64,000 nucleotides of DNA from Actinomycetospora sp. TBRC 11914 (GTDB taxonomy: Bacteria > Actinomycetota > Actinomycetes > Mycobacteriales > Pseudonocardiaceae), in NCBI RefSeq assembly GCF_012933465.1, contig NZ_JABBND010000023.1:1-64000 (forward strand), read 5' to 3'. The position numbers and the translations under genes were made by a program. The notes below the pieces were generated by a model. It ran no database searches. It was given only the letters and a program-made list of their open reading frames with translations, and was not told where the DNA came from. Shown one piece after another: positions 1 to 8,885 of the stretch. Each line of letters opens with the position of its first letter. Position 1 is the first letter of the stretch.

Positions 1-881
1 CTGGCCGCCGCGGTCGACCCGCCGCCGAGTGCCGCCACCACGGCCCGCGAGAGCGCCGCCGAGCCCAGCGCGTTCGGGTGCACCGGGAACGCGGGCGCGG
101 TCGGGACGATGCCCTCGATCCACTTGGTGCCGGGCGCCTGGCAGATGTCGTGGCCGACCGTCGAGGTGTAGGTGTCCACGTACGTCGCCGACCCGGCGCC
201 GGCGCTGCGCTGGATGCGGGTGTTCAGGTCACCCAGCACCCCGCGCAGGTACTCCACGTCGCCCGGGGTGATCGGCACCGCCGGGTAGCAGCCGGGGCCG
301 GTGGCCGGCAGGACCGACGGGTAGCCGACCAGCGCCACGCGCGCGGACGGCGAGCGCCGGTGGACCTCCTTGAGCACCGTGGCGAGATTGCCGCCCAGCG
401 CGTTGATCCGCTGCCGGAGCTCGTCGGTGCCGCCGGCGGTGTAGCGGTCCTTGCAGGGCGTCCCGAACGGCGTGGCCGACAGGCAGCTCCGCACGATCTC
501 GGAGAACCCGATGTCGTTGCCGCCGATCCCGACCGTGACGAGCTCCGTGGCCTTCGTCAGCGCCGAGTACTGCGGCGGGTTCACCCCGGCGTCGGTGGTC
601 TGCGCGGTCCCGAACTCCTTCGTGGTCGCGCCGGAGCAGCTCACGTCGGTGAGCTGCGCTCCCAGCGCGGTCGCCGTGAGGTGCGGGTAGTTGTTCACCG
701 AGCGGAAGCACCCGGGGGGCGGGCCCGCGCTCGCCCCGGTCAACGGGGAGGCGGTGTAGGAGTCGCCGAGCGCCACGTAGGGCGATGTCCCCCCGCCCGC
801 CGGGTCCGCCGACGCGACGCCGGCCGCGCCCCACAGCAGTGCGCCCGTGACCAGGCAGCACAGGACCGACCGAACCCCCAC
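1..881 (-). CDS. Secreted SGNH/GDSL-family hydrolase (3' end beyond window)
   Basis: Reading the minus strand from a GTG at 881 (GAGG-type ribosome site just upstream) gives an open frame that runs off the left edge, so the C-terminus is missing. Residues 1-25 form a signal peptide (hydrophobic core, then ASA before DP). The SGNH catalytic blocks follow in order: GDSYT with the nucleophile near Ser41, a GGND block, and FPVHPNALG carrying the catalytic His near the end. Four or more cysteines suggest disulfides in an exported enzyme. Members of this family are esterases or lipases acting outside the cell; the substrate cannot be told from sequence. It sits downstream of the aminotransferase gene on the same strand with a 78-nt gap. 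Confidence 0.85.
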   Translation of the reverse strand, partial: MGVRSVLCCLVTGALLWGAAGVASADPAGGGTSPYVALGDSYTASPLTGASAGPPPGCFRSVNNYPHLTATALGAQLTDVSCSGATTKEFGTAQTTDAGVNPPQYSALTKATELVTVGIGGNDIGFSEIVRSCLSATPFGTPCKDRYTAGGTDELRQRINALGGNLATVLKEVHRRSPSARVALVGYPSVLPATGPGCYPAVPITPGDVEYLRGVLGDLNTRIQRSAGAGSATYVDTYTSTVGHDICQAPGTKWIEGIVPTAPAFPVHPNALGSAALSRAVVAALGGGSTAAA

Positions 882-959
882 GTGTCCCCCTCGCCGATGT
901 GCTCGGTGCCCGACGCGGCGGCCGGCTCGCCCCGGCGCCCTCGTCGATCCTGGCGGTCG

Positions 960-2210
960 TCAGGACATCTCGGCGAGCAGGTCAGCCATCCGGCTGACCC
1001 CGGTGCGCAGGTCGTCGTCCCCCAGCGCGTAGGAGAGCCGGAAGTAGCCCGGCGTCCCGAAGGCCTCGCCGGGGACGACCGCGACCTCCGCGTGCTCGAG
1101 GATCGCCGCCGCGAGGTCCACCGAGGTCTGCGGGCGCTCCCCGCGCAGCTCGCGCCCGAGCAGCCCCCGCACGTCGGCGTAGGCGTAGAAGGCGCCGCGC
1201 GGCGTCGGGCACTCGACCCCGTCGATGGCCGAGAGCATCTCGACGATCGTGCGGCGGCGGCGGTCGAAGGCGGCGCGCATCTCCTCGACCGCGTCCAGCG
1301 ACCCGGTCACGGCCTCGAGGGCGGCGCGCTGGGCCACGTTGCAGACGTTCGAGGTGACGTGGGACTGCATGTTCGCGGCGGCCTTCACCACGTCGTCGGG
1401 GCCGATGAGCCAGCCCACGCGCCACCCGGTCATCGCGTAGGTCTTCGCGACGCCGTTGACGACGATGCAGCGGTCGGCGACCTCGGGGACCGCGACGGGC
1501 ATCGACACGTGCTCGGCGCCGTCGTAGACGAGGTGCTCGTAGATCTCGTCGGCGATCACCCAGATGCCGTGCTCGGCGGCCCAGCGGCCGATCGCCTCGA
1601 CCAGCTCGCGCGGCGCGACCGCGCCGGTCGGGTTGGAGGGCGAGCACCACAGCAGCACCTTCGTGCGCGGGGTGCGGGCGGCCTCGAGGGCCTCGACGGT
1701 GGGCAGGAAGCCGGTGGAGGCGTCGGTGTCGACCTGCACCGGGTCGCCGCCTGCCATGCGCGCGGCCTCGGGGTAGGTGGTCCAGAACGGGGCGGGGAGC
1801 AGCACCTCGTCGCCCGGGTCGACGATCGTCGCGAACGCCTCGAACACCGCCTGCTTGCCGCCGTTGGTGATGAGGACCTGGGAGGGCCTGACGTCCCACC
1901 CGGAGTCGCGGCGGGTCTTCGCGGCGACGGCCTCGCGCAGCTCGGGGAGCCCGCCCGCGGGGGAGTAGCGGTGGTTCTTCGGGTCGGAGCACGCGGCGAC
2001 GGCGGCGTCGACGACCGGCTGGGGCGTCGGGAAGTCGGGCTCGCCGGCGCCGAAGCCGATGACCGGGCGCCCGGCGGCCTTGAGTGCCTTGGCCTTCGCG
2101 TCCACCGCCAGCGTCGCCGACTCCGCGATGCCCCCGATGCGCGCCGAGATGCGGCGATCGGTGGCGGCAGGCGCGAGGTGGGACGAGCTGGAGGACGTGA
2201 CTGCGGTCAT
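960..2210 (-). CDS. aspC: Pyridoxal-phosphate aminotransferase, class I/II (aspartate aminotransferase type)
   Basis: The 416-aa product is a fold-type I aminotransferase that would exchange an amino group between aspartate (or a similar amino acid) and 2-oxoglutarate in the cytoplasm. Visible family marks are [10 protein letters not shown] near residues 54-63, PSNPTG (Asn193), DEIYEHL with the cofactor-contacting Asp221, and the Schiff-base lysine in [15 protein letters not shown] (Lys256). I chose the ATG at 2210 because the upstream open frame only runs through the divergent tRNA gene. The subclass resembles the aspartate/prephenate aminotransferases of Gram-positive bacteria; exact substrate preference is inferred. 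The gene is divergent from tRNA-Trp. Confidence 0.92.
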   Translation of the reverse strand: MTAVTSSSSSHLAPAATDRRISARIGGIAESATLAVDAKAKALKAAGRPVIGFGAGEPDFPTPQPVVDAAVAACSDPKNHRYSPAGGLPELREAVAAKTRRDSGWDVRPSQVLITNGGKQAVFEAFATIVDPGDEVLLPAPFWTTYPEAARMAGGDPVQVDTDASTGFLPTVEALEAARTPRTKVLLWCSPSNPTGAVAPRELVEAIGRWAAEHGIWVIADEIYEHLVYDGAEHVSMPVAVPEVADRCIVVNGVAKTYAMTGWRVGWLIGPDDVVKAAANMQSHVTSNVCNVAQRAALEAVTGSLDAVEEMRAAFDRRRRTIVEMLSAIDGVECPTPRGAFYAYADVRGLLGRELRGERPQTSVDLAAAILEHAEVAVVPGEAFGTPGYFRLSYALGDDDLRTGVSRMADLLAEMS

Positions 2211-2311
2211 GCCCGGGATTCTCGCAGACGTGCTCCCCCCGCCAGCGAGCAGATTCTCCTCGTCGGTGGGGCCCCAGGAGGGCGGCCGACCGTCGCGCGT
2301 CGGGGGTGCCG

Positions 2312-2317
2312 TAGGAT
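2312..2317 (+). promoter_or_regulatory. Candidate -10 box for the tRNA-Trp/secE transcript
   Basis: TAGGAT fits the actinobacterial housekeeping -10 pattern (TAnnnT) and lies about 105 nt before the tRNA in the aspC/tRNA divergent gap. The matching -35 region is poor, so this is tentative. Confidence 0.35.
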
Positions 2318-2422
2318 CGGCCGCACGGGACGACGGGTCCTCGGTCTCGGCATGCGTGCACCGCGGTGGATGCGCGCCGGGCAGGGGATCCCGGCGTCCG
2401 GCGGCTCCCGACGGGCCGCCAC

Positions 2423-2495
<73 letters not shown>

Positions 2496-2599
2496 CATTC
2501 CGGGCCGCCCGCGGCGCGGACACGACGGACGCGGTGACCCGGCCGGGCCGCCGGGCGGAGCCGGTGGAGATGGTCCAGCCGGGGTGAGGACGGGAAGAG

Positions 2600-3010
2600 T
2601 TGAGCGAGGACACGGGCGGGCGGCGCCGCTCCGGTGCCGACGGCGCCGGGCGCCCCGACGCCTCCGGCTCCCGTCCCGTCACCGCGGCCGGCCGCCGTCG
2701 CCGCGGGGCGGCGGACGGGGACGGCGAGACCGGGGGGACCACCCGGGTCGCCACCACGGCGCGCGGGGACAAGGGCGCCCCCACGCCGTCGCGCGACGCC
2801 GCCCGGGCGTCGTCGGAAGGCTCGGTGATCGCGCGGCTGCAGCGCTTCCTGCGCGAGGTGGTCGCGGAGCTGCGGAAGGTCCACTGGCCGACGCGGCGCC
2901 AGATCGTCGTCTACACGGTGGTCGTCCTGGTGTTCGTCGCGTTCATGGTCACGCTGGTCGGGCTGCTGGACGTCGGGTTCCAGAAGCTCACGTTCGCCCT
3001 GTTCGGCTGA
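2600..3010 (+). CDS. secE: Preprotein translocase subunit SecE
   Basis: SecE clamps SecY in the SecYEG channel of the cytoplasmic membrane. This 136-aa protein has a hydrophilic Arg/Gly/Ala-rich N-terminal extension of about 75 residues, the amphipathic SecE helix with the signature [15 protein letters not shown] (84-98), then one membrane helix near 101-125. The start is a TTG at 2600, the first start codon after an in-frame stop, with GAGG about 10 nt upstream. Position between tRNA-Trp and nusG is conserved. Only the C-terminal 60 residues are the essential SecE core; the extension is typical of high-GC actinobacteria but poorly conserved. Confidence 0.95.
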   Translation: MSEDTGGRRRSGADGAGRPDASGSRPVTAAGRRRRGAADGDGETGGTTRVATTARGDKGAPTPSRDAARASSEGSVIARLQRFLREVVAELRKVHWPTRRQIVVYTVVVLVFVAFMVTLVGLLDVGFQKLTFALFG

Positions 3011-3116
3011 CCGGCGTCCCGGCCGTCCGCGGTCGGGCACCACGACGGCCGGCACCACCGCGCGGGAGGGCCGCGCACCACGCCCGGACCCGCAGTTGAG
3101 GGAAGTGAGACGAGAA

Positions 3117-4133
3117 GTGACCTCCGGAGAAGTTGGCGAGCACGGCAACGACGGCGAGCCCGAGCTCGTCGCCGAGGCCCGCACGCGCGGGGTGATGGTG
3201 CGGGAGGGCTCGGACCTCAGCACCGAGGAGGCCCCGGCCACCCTCGACGACGCCCAGGTGGCCGCGGCCGCCGCGCAGGCGCGCGAGGAGGCGGGGGACG
3301 ACGGGACCGACGCCGACGCCGACGCCGGTGACGCGGAGGCGGAGATCGCCGCCGCCCGCGAGGCGCTGGGCGCGTCGTCCGACGACGAGCCCGCGGACCT
3401 GCCGGAGCAGGCGGTGACCGACGCGGACGAGACGGCCGTCGGCGCCGAGGGCGCGCCCGCCGAGGAGCCCGTGGCCGCCGAGCCCGCCGAGGACGCCGAG
3501 CCCGCCGAGGACGAGGACCCGGTCGCGACGCTCAAGGCGCAGCTGCGGCTGCAGCCGGGCGACTGGTACGTCGTGCACTCCTACGCCGGCTACGAGAACA
3601 AGGTGAAGACCAACCTCGAGACGCGCGTGCAGACGCTCGACGTCGAGGACTTCATCTTCCAGGTCGAGGTGCCCACCGAGGAGGTCACCGAGATCAAGAA
3701 CGGGCAGCGCAAGCAGGTCCAGCGCAAGGTGCTGCCCGGCTACATCCTCGTGCGGATGGACCTGAACGACGCCTCGTGGAGCGCGGTGCGCAACACCCCG
3801 GGCGTCACGGGCTTCGTCGGGGCGACGTCGCGGCCCTCGCCGCTCACGCTCGACGAGGTCACCAAGTTCCTGCTCCCGCGGCAGGAGACGCCCAAGAAGG
3901 CCAAGGGCGCCGACGCCACGACGGGTGCCGCGGCCGCCGCGAGCGGCCCGTCGCCGGTGGAGGTCGACTTCGAGGTCGGCGAGTCGGTCACCGTCATGGA
4001 CGGCCCGTTCGCGACGCTCCCGGCGAGCATCTCCGAGGTCAACGTCGACGCCCAGAAGGTCAAGGTCCTGGTCTCCATCTTCGGCCGCGAGACCCCCGTC
4101 GAACTGGGGTTCAACCAGGTCTCGAAGATCTGA
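3117..4133 (+). CDS. nusG: Transcription termination/antitermination protein NusG
   Basis: NusG binds RNA polymerase and couples it to Rho or the leading ribosome. The NGN domain starts near residue 149 ([19 protein letters not shown]) and the KOW domain occupies about 285-338 ([19 protein letters not shown] and following). It is preceded by about 145 highly acidic Ala/Glu/Asp residues, and the NGN-KOW linker carries a Lys/Ala/Gly insertion, so at 338 aa it is nearly twice the size of E. coli NusG. I prefer the GTG at 3117; a TTG at 3096 and a GTG at 3105 are in frame upstream. It follows secE and precedes rplK. Confidence 0.95.
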   Translation: MTSGEVGEHGNDGEPELVAEARTRGVMVREGSDLSTEEAPATLDDAQVAAAAAQAREEAGDDGTDADADAGDAEAEIAAAREALGASSDDEPADLPEQAVTDADETAVGAEGAPAEEPVAAEPAEDAEPAEDEDPVATLKAQLRLQPGDWYVVHSYAGYENKVKTNLETRVQTLDVEDFIFQVEVPTEEVTEIKNGQRKQVQRKVLPGYILVRMDLNDASWSAVRNTPGVTGFVGATSRPSPLTLDEVTKFLLPRQETPKKAKGADATTGAAAAASGPSPVEVDFEVGESVTVMDGPFATLPASISEVNVDAQKVKVLVSIFGRETPVELGFNQVSKI

Positions 4134-4244
4134 GCGGGAACACCGAACCGTCCCCCGGCGCTGTACCCACGGCGTCGGGGGCGACGCCGGTCGTGGTCCG
4201 GACACGACCGGTCGCCCCGATGAACACGTGAGGAAGCTGTAGGG

Positions 4245-4679
4245 ATGCCCCCGAAGAAGAGGCGACTGTCCGCGGTCGTCAAGCTGCAGATCAAGGCGGG
4301 CGCGGCGACGCCGGCCCCGCCGGTCGGCCCCGCGCTGGGCCAGCACGGCGTCAACATCATGGAGTTCTGCAAGGCCTACAACGCCGCCACCGAGGCGCAG
4401 CGTGGTCAGGTCGTGCCGGTCGAGATCTCGATCTACGAGGACCGCTCCTTCGACTTCAAGCTCAAGACGCCGCCGGCGGCGAAGCTGCTGCTGGCCGCCG
4501 CGGGCATCCAGTCGGGCAGCGCGACGCCGCACACCAAGAAGGTCGGCTCGGTCACCGACGCGCAGGTCCGCGAGATCGCGCAGACCAAGATGGCCGACCT
4601 CAACGCCAACGACATCGACCAGGCCGCCAAGATCATCGCCGGGACCGCCCGGTCGATGGGCCTGACGGTCACCGGCTGA
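4245..4679 (+). CDS. rplK: 50S ribosomal protein L11
   Basis: This is full-length L11 (144 aa), part of the GTPase-associated centre where EF-G and EF-Tu act and where thiopeptides bind. The N-terminal domain shows the proline-rich signature [19 protein letters not shown], and the C-terminal RNA-binding domain covers about residues 72-144. The ATG at 4245 follows GAGGAAG. It forms the usual L11-L1 pair with rplA. Confidence 0.99.
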   Translation: MPPKKRRLSAVVKLQIKAGAATPAPPVGPALGQHGVNIMEFCKAYNAATEAQRGQVVPVEISIYEDRSFDFKLKTPPAAKLLLAAAGIQSGSATPHTKKVGSVTDAQVREIAQTKMADLNANDIDQAAKIIAGTARSMGLTVTG

Positions 4680-4755
4680 GGACCCTCACGCCGGACCCGT
4701 GGGAGGGCGCGCGCCGCCCGTCACCACACCTGATCCACGAAGGAACGGACAGCTC

Positions 4756-5469
4756 ATGAAGCGCAGCAAGGCCTACCGCCAGGCCGCCGAGCTCATCGAC
4801 GAGGAGCGGCTGTACGCGCCGCTCGAGGCCGTCGAGCTCGCCAAGAAGACGTCGACGACGAAGATGGACGCCACCGTCGAGGTGGCGATGCGTCTCGGCG
4901 TCGACCCCCGCAAGGCCGACCAGATGGTGCGCGGCACCATCAACCTGCCGCACGGCACCGGCAAGACGGCCCGCGTCATCGTGTTCGCCACCGGTGACAA
5001 GGCCGCCGAGGCCGAGGCCGCCGGCGCTGACGTGGTCGGCTCGGACGACCTCATCGAGCGCATCCAGGGCGGCTGGCTCGAGTTCGACGCGGCCGTCGCC
5101 GCGCCGGACCAGATGGCCAAGGTCGGGCGGGTCGCCCGCATCCTCGGCCCCCGCGGCCTCATGCCGAACCCGAAGACCGGCACGGTCACCCCGGACGTGG
5201 CCCGTGCGGTCTCCGACATCAAGGGCGGCAAGGTCAACTTCCGGGTCGACAAGCAGGCGAACCTGCACCTCGTCATCGGGAAGGCCAGCTTCGACGCCGA
5301 GAAGCTCGTCGAGAACTACGGGGCGGCTCTCGACGAGATCCTCCGCGCGAAGCCCTCGGCCGCCAAGGGCCGGTACGTCAAGAAGATCACCGTCACGACG
5401 ACGATGGGCCCCGGCATCCCCGTGGACCCGAACCGCACGCGGAACCTGACGGCGGCCGAGACCGCCTGA
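4756..5469 (+). CDS. rplA: 50S ribosomal protein L1
   Basis: L1 (237 aa) forms the L1 stalk that moves deacylated tRNA out of the E site, and in many bacteria it represses its own operon. The signature [15 protein letters not shown] is present in the middle and the GKASF motif later. The ATG at 4756 has AAGGAACGG upstream; a longer in-frame ORF from 4699 is ignored because its extra residues lack L1 similarity. A strong hairpin follows the stop. Confidence 0.98.
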   Translation: MKRSKAYRQAAELIDEERLYAPLEAVELAKKTSTTKMDATVEVAMRLGVDPRKADQMVRGTINLPHGTGKTARVIVFATGDKAAEAEAAGADVVGSDDLIERIQGGWLEFDAAVAAPDQMAKVGRVARILGPRGLMPNPKTGTVTPDVARAVSDIKGGKVNFRVDKQANLHLVIGKASFDAEKLVENYGAALDEILRAKPSAAKGRYVKKITVTTTMGPGIPVDPNRTRNLTAAETA

Positions 5470-5489
5470 CGTCCCCTCCCGCGCCGCAC

Positions 5490-5528
5490 CGGCCCGGGCC
5501 ACCCCGCTCGACGGGGAGGCCCGGGCCG
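5490..5528 (+). terminator. Hairpin after rplA
   Basis: The self-complementary block GGCCCGGGCC occurs at 5491-5500 and again at 5518-5527, and CCCCG (5502-5506) pairs with CGGGG (5512-5516) inside it. This gives a very stable stem without a clear U tract, as is common for actinobacterial terminators. Confidence 0.6.
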
Positions 5529-5533
5529 TCGCG

Positions 5534-5539
5534 TATCCT
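5534..5539 (+). promoter_or_regulatory. Candidate -10 box for rplJL
   Basis: TATCCT stands just past the rplA hairpin, about 265 nt before rplJ. No good -35 is seen because that region is occupied by the hairpin. Separate initiation of rplJL is known in other bacteria. Confidence 0.35.
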
Positions 5540-5711
5540 GGTAAGGACACCTCCGGTGGAGCGCTCTCGTCCACCGGCATCGTCACCGAGCTCCACCCGA
5601 GACCGCTGGTCTCCTCCCCGTCCGCGGGGAGGACGAAGGTCCGATCGACGGACGGCCCGCGCAGGAGGACGAGGCAGCGATGCGTGCCGGCCCCAGGCCT
5701 GCCGCCCCTCA

Positions 5712-5737
5712 CGCCCCGTGCGCCTGCGCACGGGGCG
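5712..5737 (+). promoter_or_regulatory. Attenuator-like hairpin in the L10 leader
   Basis: CGCCCCGTGCG (5712-5722) and CGCACGGGGCG (5727-5737) form a perfect 11-bp stem with a 4-nt loop, followed by a pyrimidine-rich stretch. It ends about 65 nt before rplJ, where attenuators controlled by L10 are found in Firmicutes and actinobacteria. Confidence 0.5.
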
Positions 5738-5803
5738 TTCGTCGTCTCCGGCCCCCGGGTGGTCCTCGCCGAACCGACGCCCGAGTGAGGAAAGGAGGCG
5801 CGG

Positions 5804-6397
5804 ATGGCCGAACGTGCACCGGCCGCCGAGAAGGTGGCCGCCGTCGCCGAGATCACCGCGGAGTTCCGCGACGCCTCGGCCATGGTCGTCACCGAGTACC
5901 GGGGCCTGTCGATGTCGCAGATCACGCAGCTGCGGCGCTCGCTGGGCTCCGACGTGAACTACACCGTCGCCAAGAACACGCTGGTCAAGCGGGCCGCCGC
6001 CGACGCCGGCGTGGAGGGCCTCGACGACCTGCTCGTCGGGCCGACGGCGATCGCCTTCGTCTCCGGGGAGCCCGTCGACGCCGCCAAGGCGCTCCGCGAG
6101 TTCCAGAGGGACAACAAGGCACTCGTGGTCAAGGGCGGCTACATGGAGGGCCGCGCGCTCTCCGCCGCCGAGGTCGACCAGCTGGCCGACCTCGACTCCC
6201 GCGAGGTGCTGCTGGCCAAGCTGGCCGGCGCCATGAAGGGCAACCTCGCCAAGGCCGCCGGCCTGTTCAACGCCCCGGCGTCCCAGATCGCCCGCCTCGC
6301 GCAGGCCCTGCAGGACAAGCGGGCCGCCGAGGGCAGCGGGAGCACCGAGGAGGCCGTCGCCGCGGTCGAGTCGGCCGACGCCGCTGCCGAGTCCTGA
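5804..6397 (+). CDS. rplJ: 50S ribosomal protein L10
   Basis: L10 (197 aa) anchors L7/L12 dimers on the ribosome stalk and is the usual autoregulator of rplJL. The N-terminal domain is clear ([15 protein letters not shown], then [12 protein letters not shown]). The C-terminal helix that carries L12 is followed by an Ala/Glu/Ser tail. ATG 5804 has the consensus site AAAGGAGG. The gap to rplL is 43 nt. Confidence 0.99.
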   Translation: MAERAPAAEKVAAVAEITAEFRDASAMVVTEYRGLSMSQITQLRRSLGSDVNYTVAKNTLVKRAAADAGVEGLDDLLVGPTAIAFVSGEPVDAAKALREFQRDNKALVVKGGYMEGRALSAAEVDQLADLDSREVLLAKLAGAMKGNLAKAAGLFNAPASQIARLAQALQDKRAAEGSGSTEEAVAAVESADAAAES

Positions 6398-6440
6398 TCA
6401 CCGACACCACCCCCTGAACGCAGAAAGAGGGACCGCCACC

Positions 6441-6830
6441 ATGGCGAAGCTGTCCACCGACGAGCTGCTCGACGCCTTCAAGGACATGACGCTGCTCGAG
6501 CTCTCGGAGTTCGTGAAGAAGTTCGAGGACACCTTCGAGGTCACCGCCGCGGCGCCGGTCGCCGCCGCGGCCGCCCCGGCCGCCGGCGGTGCCGCCGCCC
6601 CGGTCGAGGAGGAGAAGGACGAGTTCAACGTCGTCCTCGAGGCCGCGGGTGACAAGAAGATCCAGGTCATCAAGGTCGTCCGCGAGGTCGTCTCGGGCCT
6701 GGGCCTCAAGGAGGCCAAGGAGCTCGTCGAGAGCGCCCCGAAGCCGCTCCTCGAGGGCGTCAACAAGGAGGCCGCCGAGGCGGCCAAGGCCAAGCTCGAG
6801 GAGGCCGGCGCCAAGGTCAACCTGACCTGA
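6441..6830 (+). CDS. rplL: 50S ribosomal protein L7/L12
   Basis: This 129-aa stalk protein recruits translational GTPases. The N-terminal dimerisation helices ([28 protein letters not shown]), an Ala-rich hinge near residues 37-53, and the C-terminal domain with [21 protein letters not shown] and [11 protein letters not shown] are all complete. A long hairpin downstream closes the unit before the mce operon. Confidence 0.99.
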   Translation: MAKLSTDELLDAFKDMTLLELSEFVKKFEDTFEVTAAAPVAAAAAPAAGGAAAPVEEEKDEFNVVLEAAGDKKIQVIKVVREVVSGLGLKEAKELVESAPKPLLEGVNKEAAEAAKAKLEEAGAKVNLT

Positions 6831-6890
6831 GCCGACCACCTGAGCTGACCGGTCCGCCCGCTGCGACGAGGGGCGGTCGGGTCCTCCGCC

Positions 6891-6928
6891 ACGACGGGGC
6901 GGGGTCCTCCGGGACCCCGCCCCGTCGT
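6891..6928 (+). terminator. Terminator after rplL
   Basis: A 17-bp perfect stem pairs 6891-6907 with 6912-6928 around a 4-nt loop and is followed by CGTTTC. This is one of the longest hairpins in the window and separates the ribosomal genes from the mce operon. Confidence 0.85.
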
Positions 6929-7032
6929 CGTTTCACGGTCCGTTCGGCCTATTGCGCCCGGCCTCGACTCACCTGAACGGTCCCGTCCGACGTGCCCCCA
7001 CCGGGGCGCTCTGCCACCCACGGGTGAGCAGA

Positions 7033-7049
7033 GTTACCCCTCCAGTAAC
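7033..7049. promoter_or_regulatory. Inverted repeat GTTAC-n7-GTAAC, candidate operator of the mce operon
   Basis: GTTAC (7033-7037) and GTAAC (7045-7049) flank a 7-nt spacer about 140 nt before mkl. The size and symmetry suit a dimeric TetR- or GntR-type repressor; the regulator is not identifiable from this window. Confidence 0.4.
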
Positions 7050-7187
7050 CTCCCCTCGCGCCCGTCGTTGTCGCTGTGATGCCCGACTCGTCGGGGGACC
7101 GCGCCGTCGCTCGGCGCACATCCGCGCGAGGTCGAGCCACGGCCGTTCGCCGCGGCGAGGTCGGACACCATGCCGGGAGGAGACTCG

Positions 7188-8885
7188 ATGGGTGGCGTCG
7201 AGGTCGGGATCAAGAATCTCTCGAAGTCGTTCGGGAGTTCGAACATCTGGTCCGACGTGACGTTGACGCTGCCGGCGGGTGAGGTCAGCGTGCTGCTGGG
7301 TCCGTCGGGGACGGGCAAGTCGGTGCTGTTGAAGTCGATCATCGGGCTGCTCAAGCCGGAGAAAGGATCGATCTTCATCCACGACACTGACCTGGTGCGG
7401 TGTTCGGAGTCGAAGCTCTACGAGATCCGCAAGTTGTTCGGGGTGCTGTTCCAGGACGGCGCGTTGTTCGGGTCGATGAACCTCTACGACAACATCGCGT
7501 TCCCGCTGCGGGAGCACACCCGCAAGGGCGAGTCCGAGATCAAGGACATCGTCATGGAGAAGCTCGACCTGGTCGGGCTCGGCGGCGCGGAGGACAAGCT
7601 CCCGGGGGAGATCTCGGGGGGGATGAAGAAGCGGGCCGGGTTGGCGCGGGCGCTGGTGCTGGACCCGGAGATCATCCTGGTCGACGAGCCGGACTCCGGG
7701 CTGGACCCGGTGCGCACGGCGTACCTGAACCAGTTGATCGTGGATCTGAACACGCAGCTGGACGCGACGATCCTGATCGTGACCCACCACCTGGGCACGG
7801 CGCGGTCGTTGCCGGACAACATCGGGATGCTGTTCCGGCGGAACCTGGTGATGTTCGGGCCCCGCGAGGTGCTGCTCACCAGTGAGGAGCCGGTGGTGCA
7901 GCAGTTCCTGCAGGGCCGCCGTGTCGGGCCCATCGGGATGAGTGAGGAGAAGGACACCGCCCAGATGGAGGCCGAGCTCGAGGAGCTCAAGAAGCAGGGC
8001 GGCTCGGCGGAGTCCGAGGAGTCGTTCATCGATCCGCAGTTGCTGCCGACCGAGGGGCTCGGGGAGCGCAAGGCGGTGCAGCGGCGCAAGGACCGGGTGA
8101 TGCAGATCCTGCACACGCTGCCGGAGAAGGCGCAGACCGCGATCCTGGAGTCGCTGACCGAGGAGGACATGGCGCGCTATGGCATCTCCAAGGACCAGGA
8201 CCGCACCGAGCTGATCGAGGTCACCCGCGACAACCCGCCCGAGGACGCGGACCCGTTCGGCTACCAGGCGATGCAGGAGAGCCAGTCGGAGTCGATGGTC
8301 GAGGGCTCTCCCGCGGGGGAGGGCGAGGGGGAGGGTTCCCAGGCCGGGTCGGGGGATCCGAACGCCGACGCCGAGGCCCGCAAGGCCCCGCCGGACCCGC
8401 CGGAGTCCGACGAGCCGCTGGTCGGGGTGCCCGTCGACGACTACGCCGGGGGCACCGTGGTCCTGCCGCAGGCCGGGGAGCACACCAAGTCCGAGGACGA
8501 GAAGACCGGCGCTTCGGGCAGCACCGACGGGGACCAGACCCAGGACCAGCAGTCCGACCAGACCCGGGACCAGCAGTCCGACGAGGACGAGCAGCGCACC
8601 GAGCAGATCCCCGTCGCCGGCGGCGCGCAGGGCACGAACGGCCGGGACCAGCAGTCCGGCGGACCGACCGGGCTCGTCGGCCCCGACCCGTCCCGGCAGG
8701 ACGGCGGACGCGGCGGCCCCGCCGCCCCCGCGGCCGCGGACGGCGCCGGGACGCCGCAGTCCGGCGCGGAGCAGCTCGCCGGCAGCCCCGCCCCGCAGGG
8801 CCCGACCGGCTCCGGGTCGGGCGGCTCCTCCGAGCAGCGCCACGAGGGCGGCCTGCGCCGCCTCTTCCGCCGGAGCGACTCGTGA
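7188..8885 (+). CDS. mkl: Mce transporter ATPase, Mkl/MlaF family, with long disordered tail
   Basis: This cytoplasmic ABC ATPase should power the Mce lipid importer encoded downstream. The nucleotide-binding domain has Walker A GPSGTGKS (38-45), signature SGGMKKR (from 143), Walker B ILVDEPDSGLDP (Asp166/Glu167) and the switch His in VTHHLG. A Mkl-type C-terminal segment follows (LPEKAQTAILESLTEEDM). From about residue 355 to 565 the protein is low complexity, rich in Asp/Glu/Gln/Ser/Gly/Pro, including a TQDQQSDQTRDQQSD repeat, and ends in a basic RRLFRRSD patch. Typical Mkl proteins are about 330-360 aa. ATG 7188 is chosen over ATG 7170 because GGGAGGAGA lies four bases before it. The stop overlaps the next start by 4 nt. 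Confidence 0.92.
   Translation: MGGVEVGIKNLSKSFGSSNIWSDVTLTLPAGEVSVLLGPSGTGKSVLLKSIIGLLKPEKGSIFIHDTDLVRCSESKLYEIRKLFGVLFQDGALFGSMNLYDNIAFPLREHTRKGESEIKDIVMEKLDLVGLGGAEDKLPGEISGGMKKRAGLARALVLDPEIILVDEPDSGLDPVRTAYLNQLIVDLNTQLDATILIVTHHLGTARSLPDNIGMLFRRNLVMFGPREVLLTSEEPVVQQFLQGRRVGPIGMSEEKDTAQMEAELEELKKQGGSAESEESFIDPQLLPTEGLGERKAVQRRKDRVMQILHTLPEKAQTAILESLTEEDMARYGISKDQDRTELIEVTRDNPPEDADPFGYQAMQESQSESMVEGSPAGEGEGEGSQAGSGDPNADAEARKAPPDPPESDEPLVGVPVDDYAGGTVVLPQAGEHTKSEDEKTGASGSTDGDQTQDQQSDQTRDQQSDEDEQRTEQIPVAGGAQGTNGRDQQSGGPTGLVGPDPSRQDGGRGGPAAPAAADGAGTPQSGAEQLAGSPAPQGPTGSGSGGSSEQRHEGGLRRLFRRSDS

Larger units (their letters stand above)
5470..5803. other. rplA-rplJ intergenic leader (334 nt)
   Basis: No gene is supported here. 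In order it holds a terminator-like hairpin at 5490-5528, a candidate -10 at 5534-5539, a GC-rich leader that can form several stems, a second hairpin at 5712-5737 followed by TTCGTCGTCTC, and the strong rplJ ribosome site AAAGGAGG near 5790-5797. The layout matches an L10-type leader where L10-L12 binding controls attenuation. Confidence 0.7.
6831..7187. other. rplL to mkl intergenic region (357 nt)
   Basis: No gene is supported. It contains the rplL terminator (6891-6928), the inverted repeat at 7033-7049, and the strong ribosome site GGGAGGAGA at 7175-7183 that sets the mkl start. The mce promoter must lie here, but I cannot place its -10 and -35 boxes with confidence. Confidence 0.7.
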
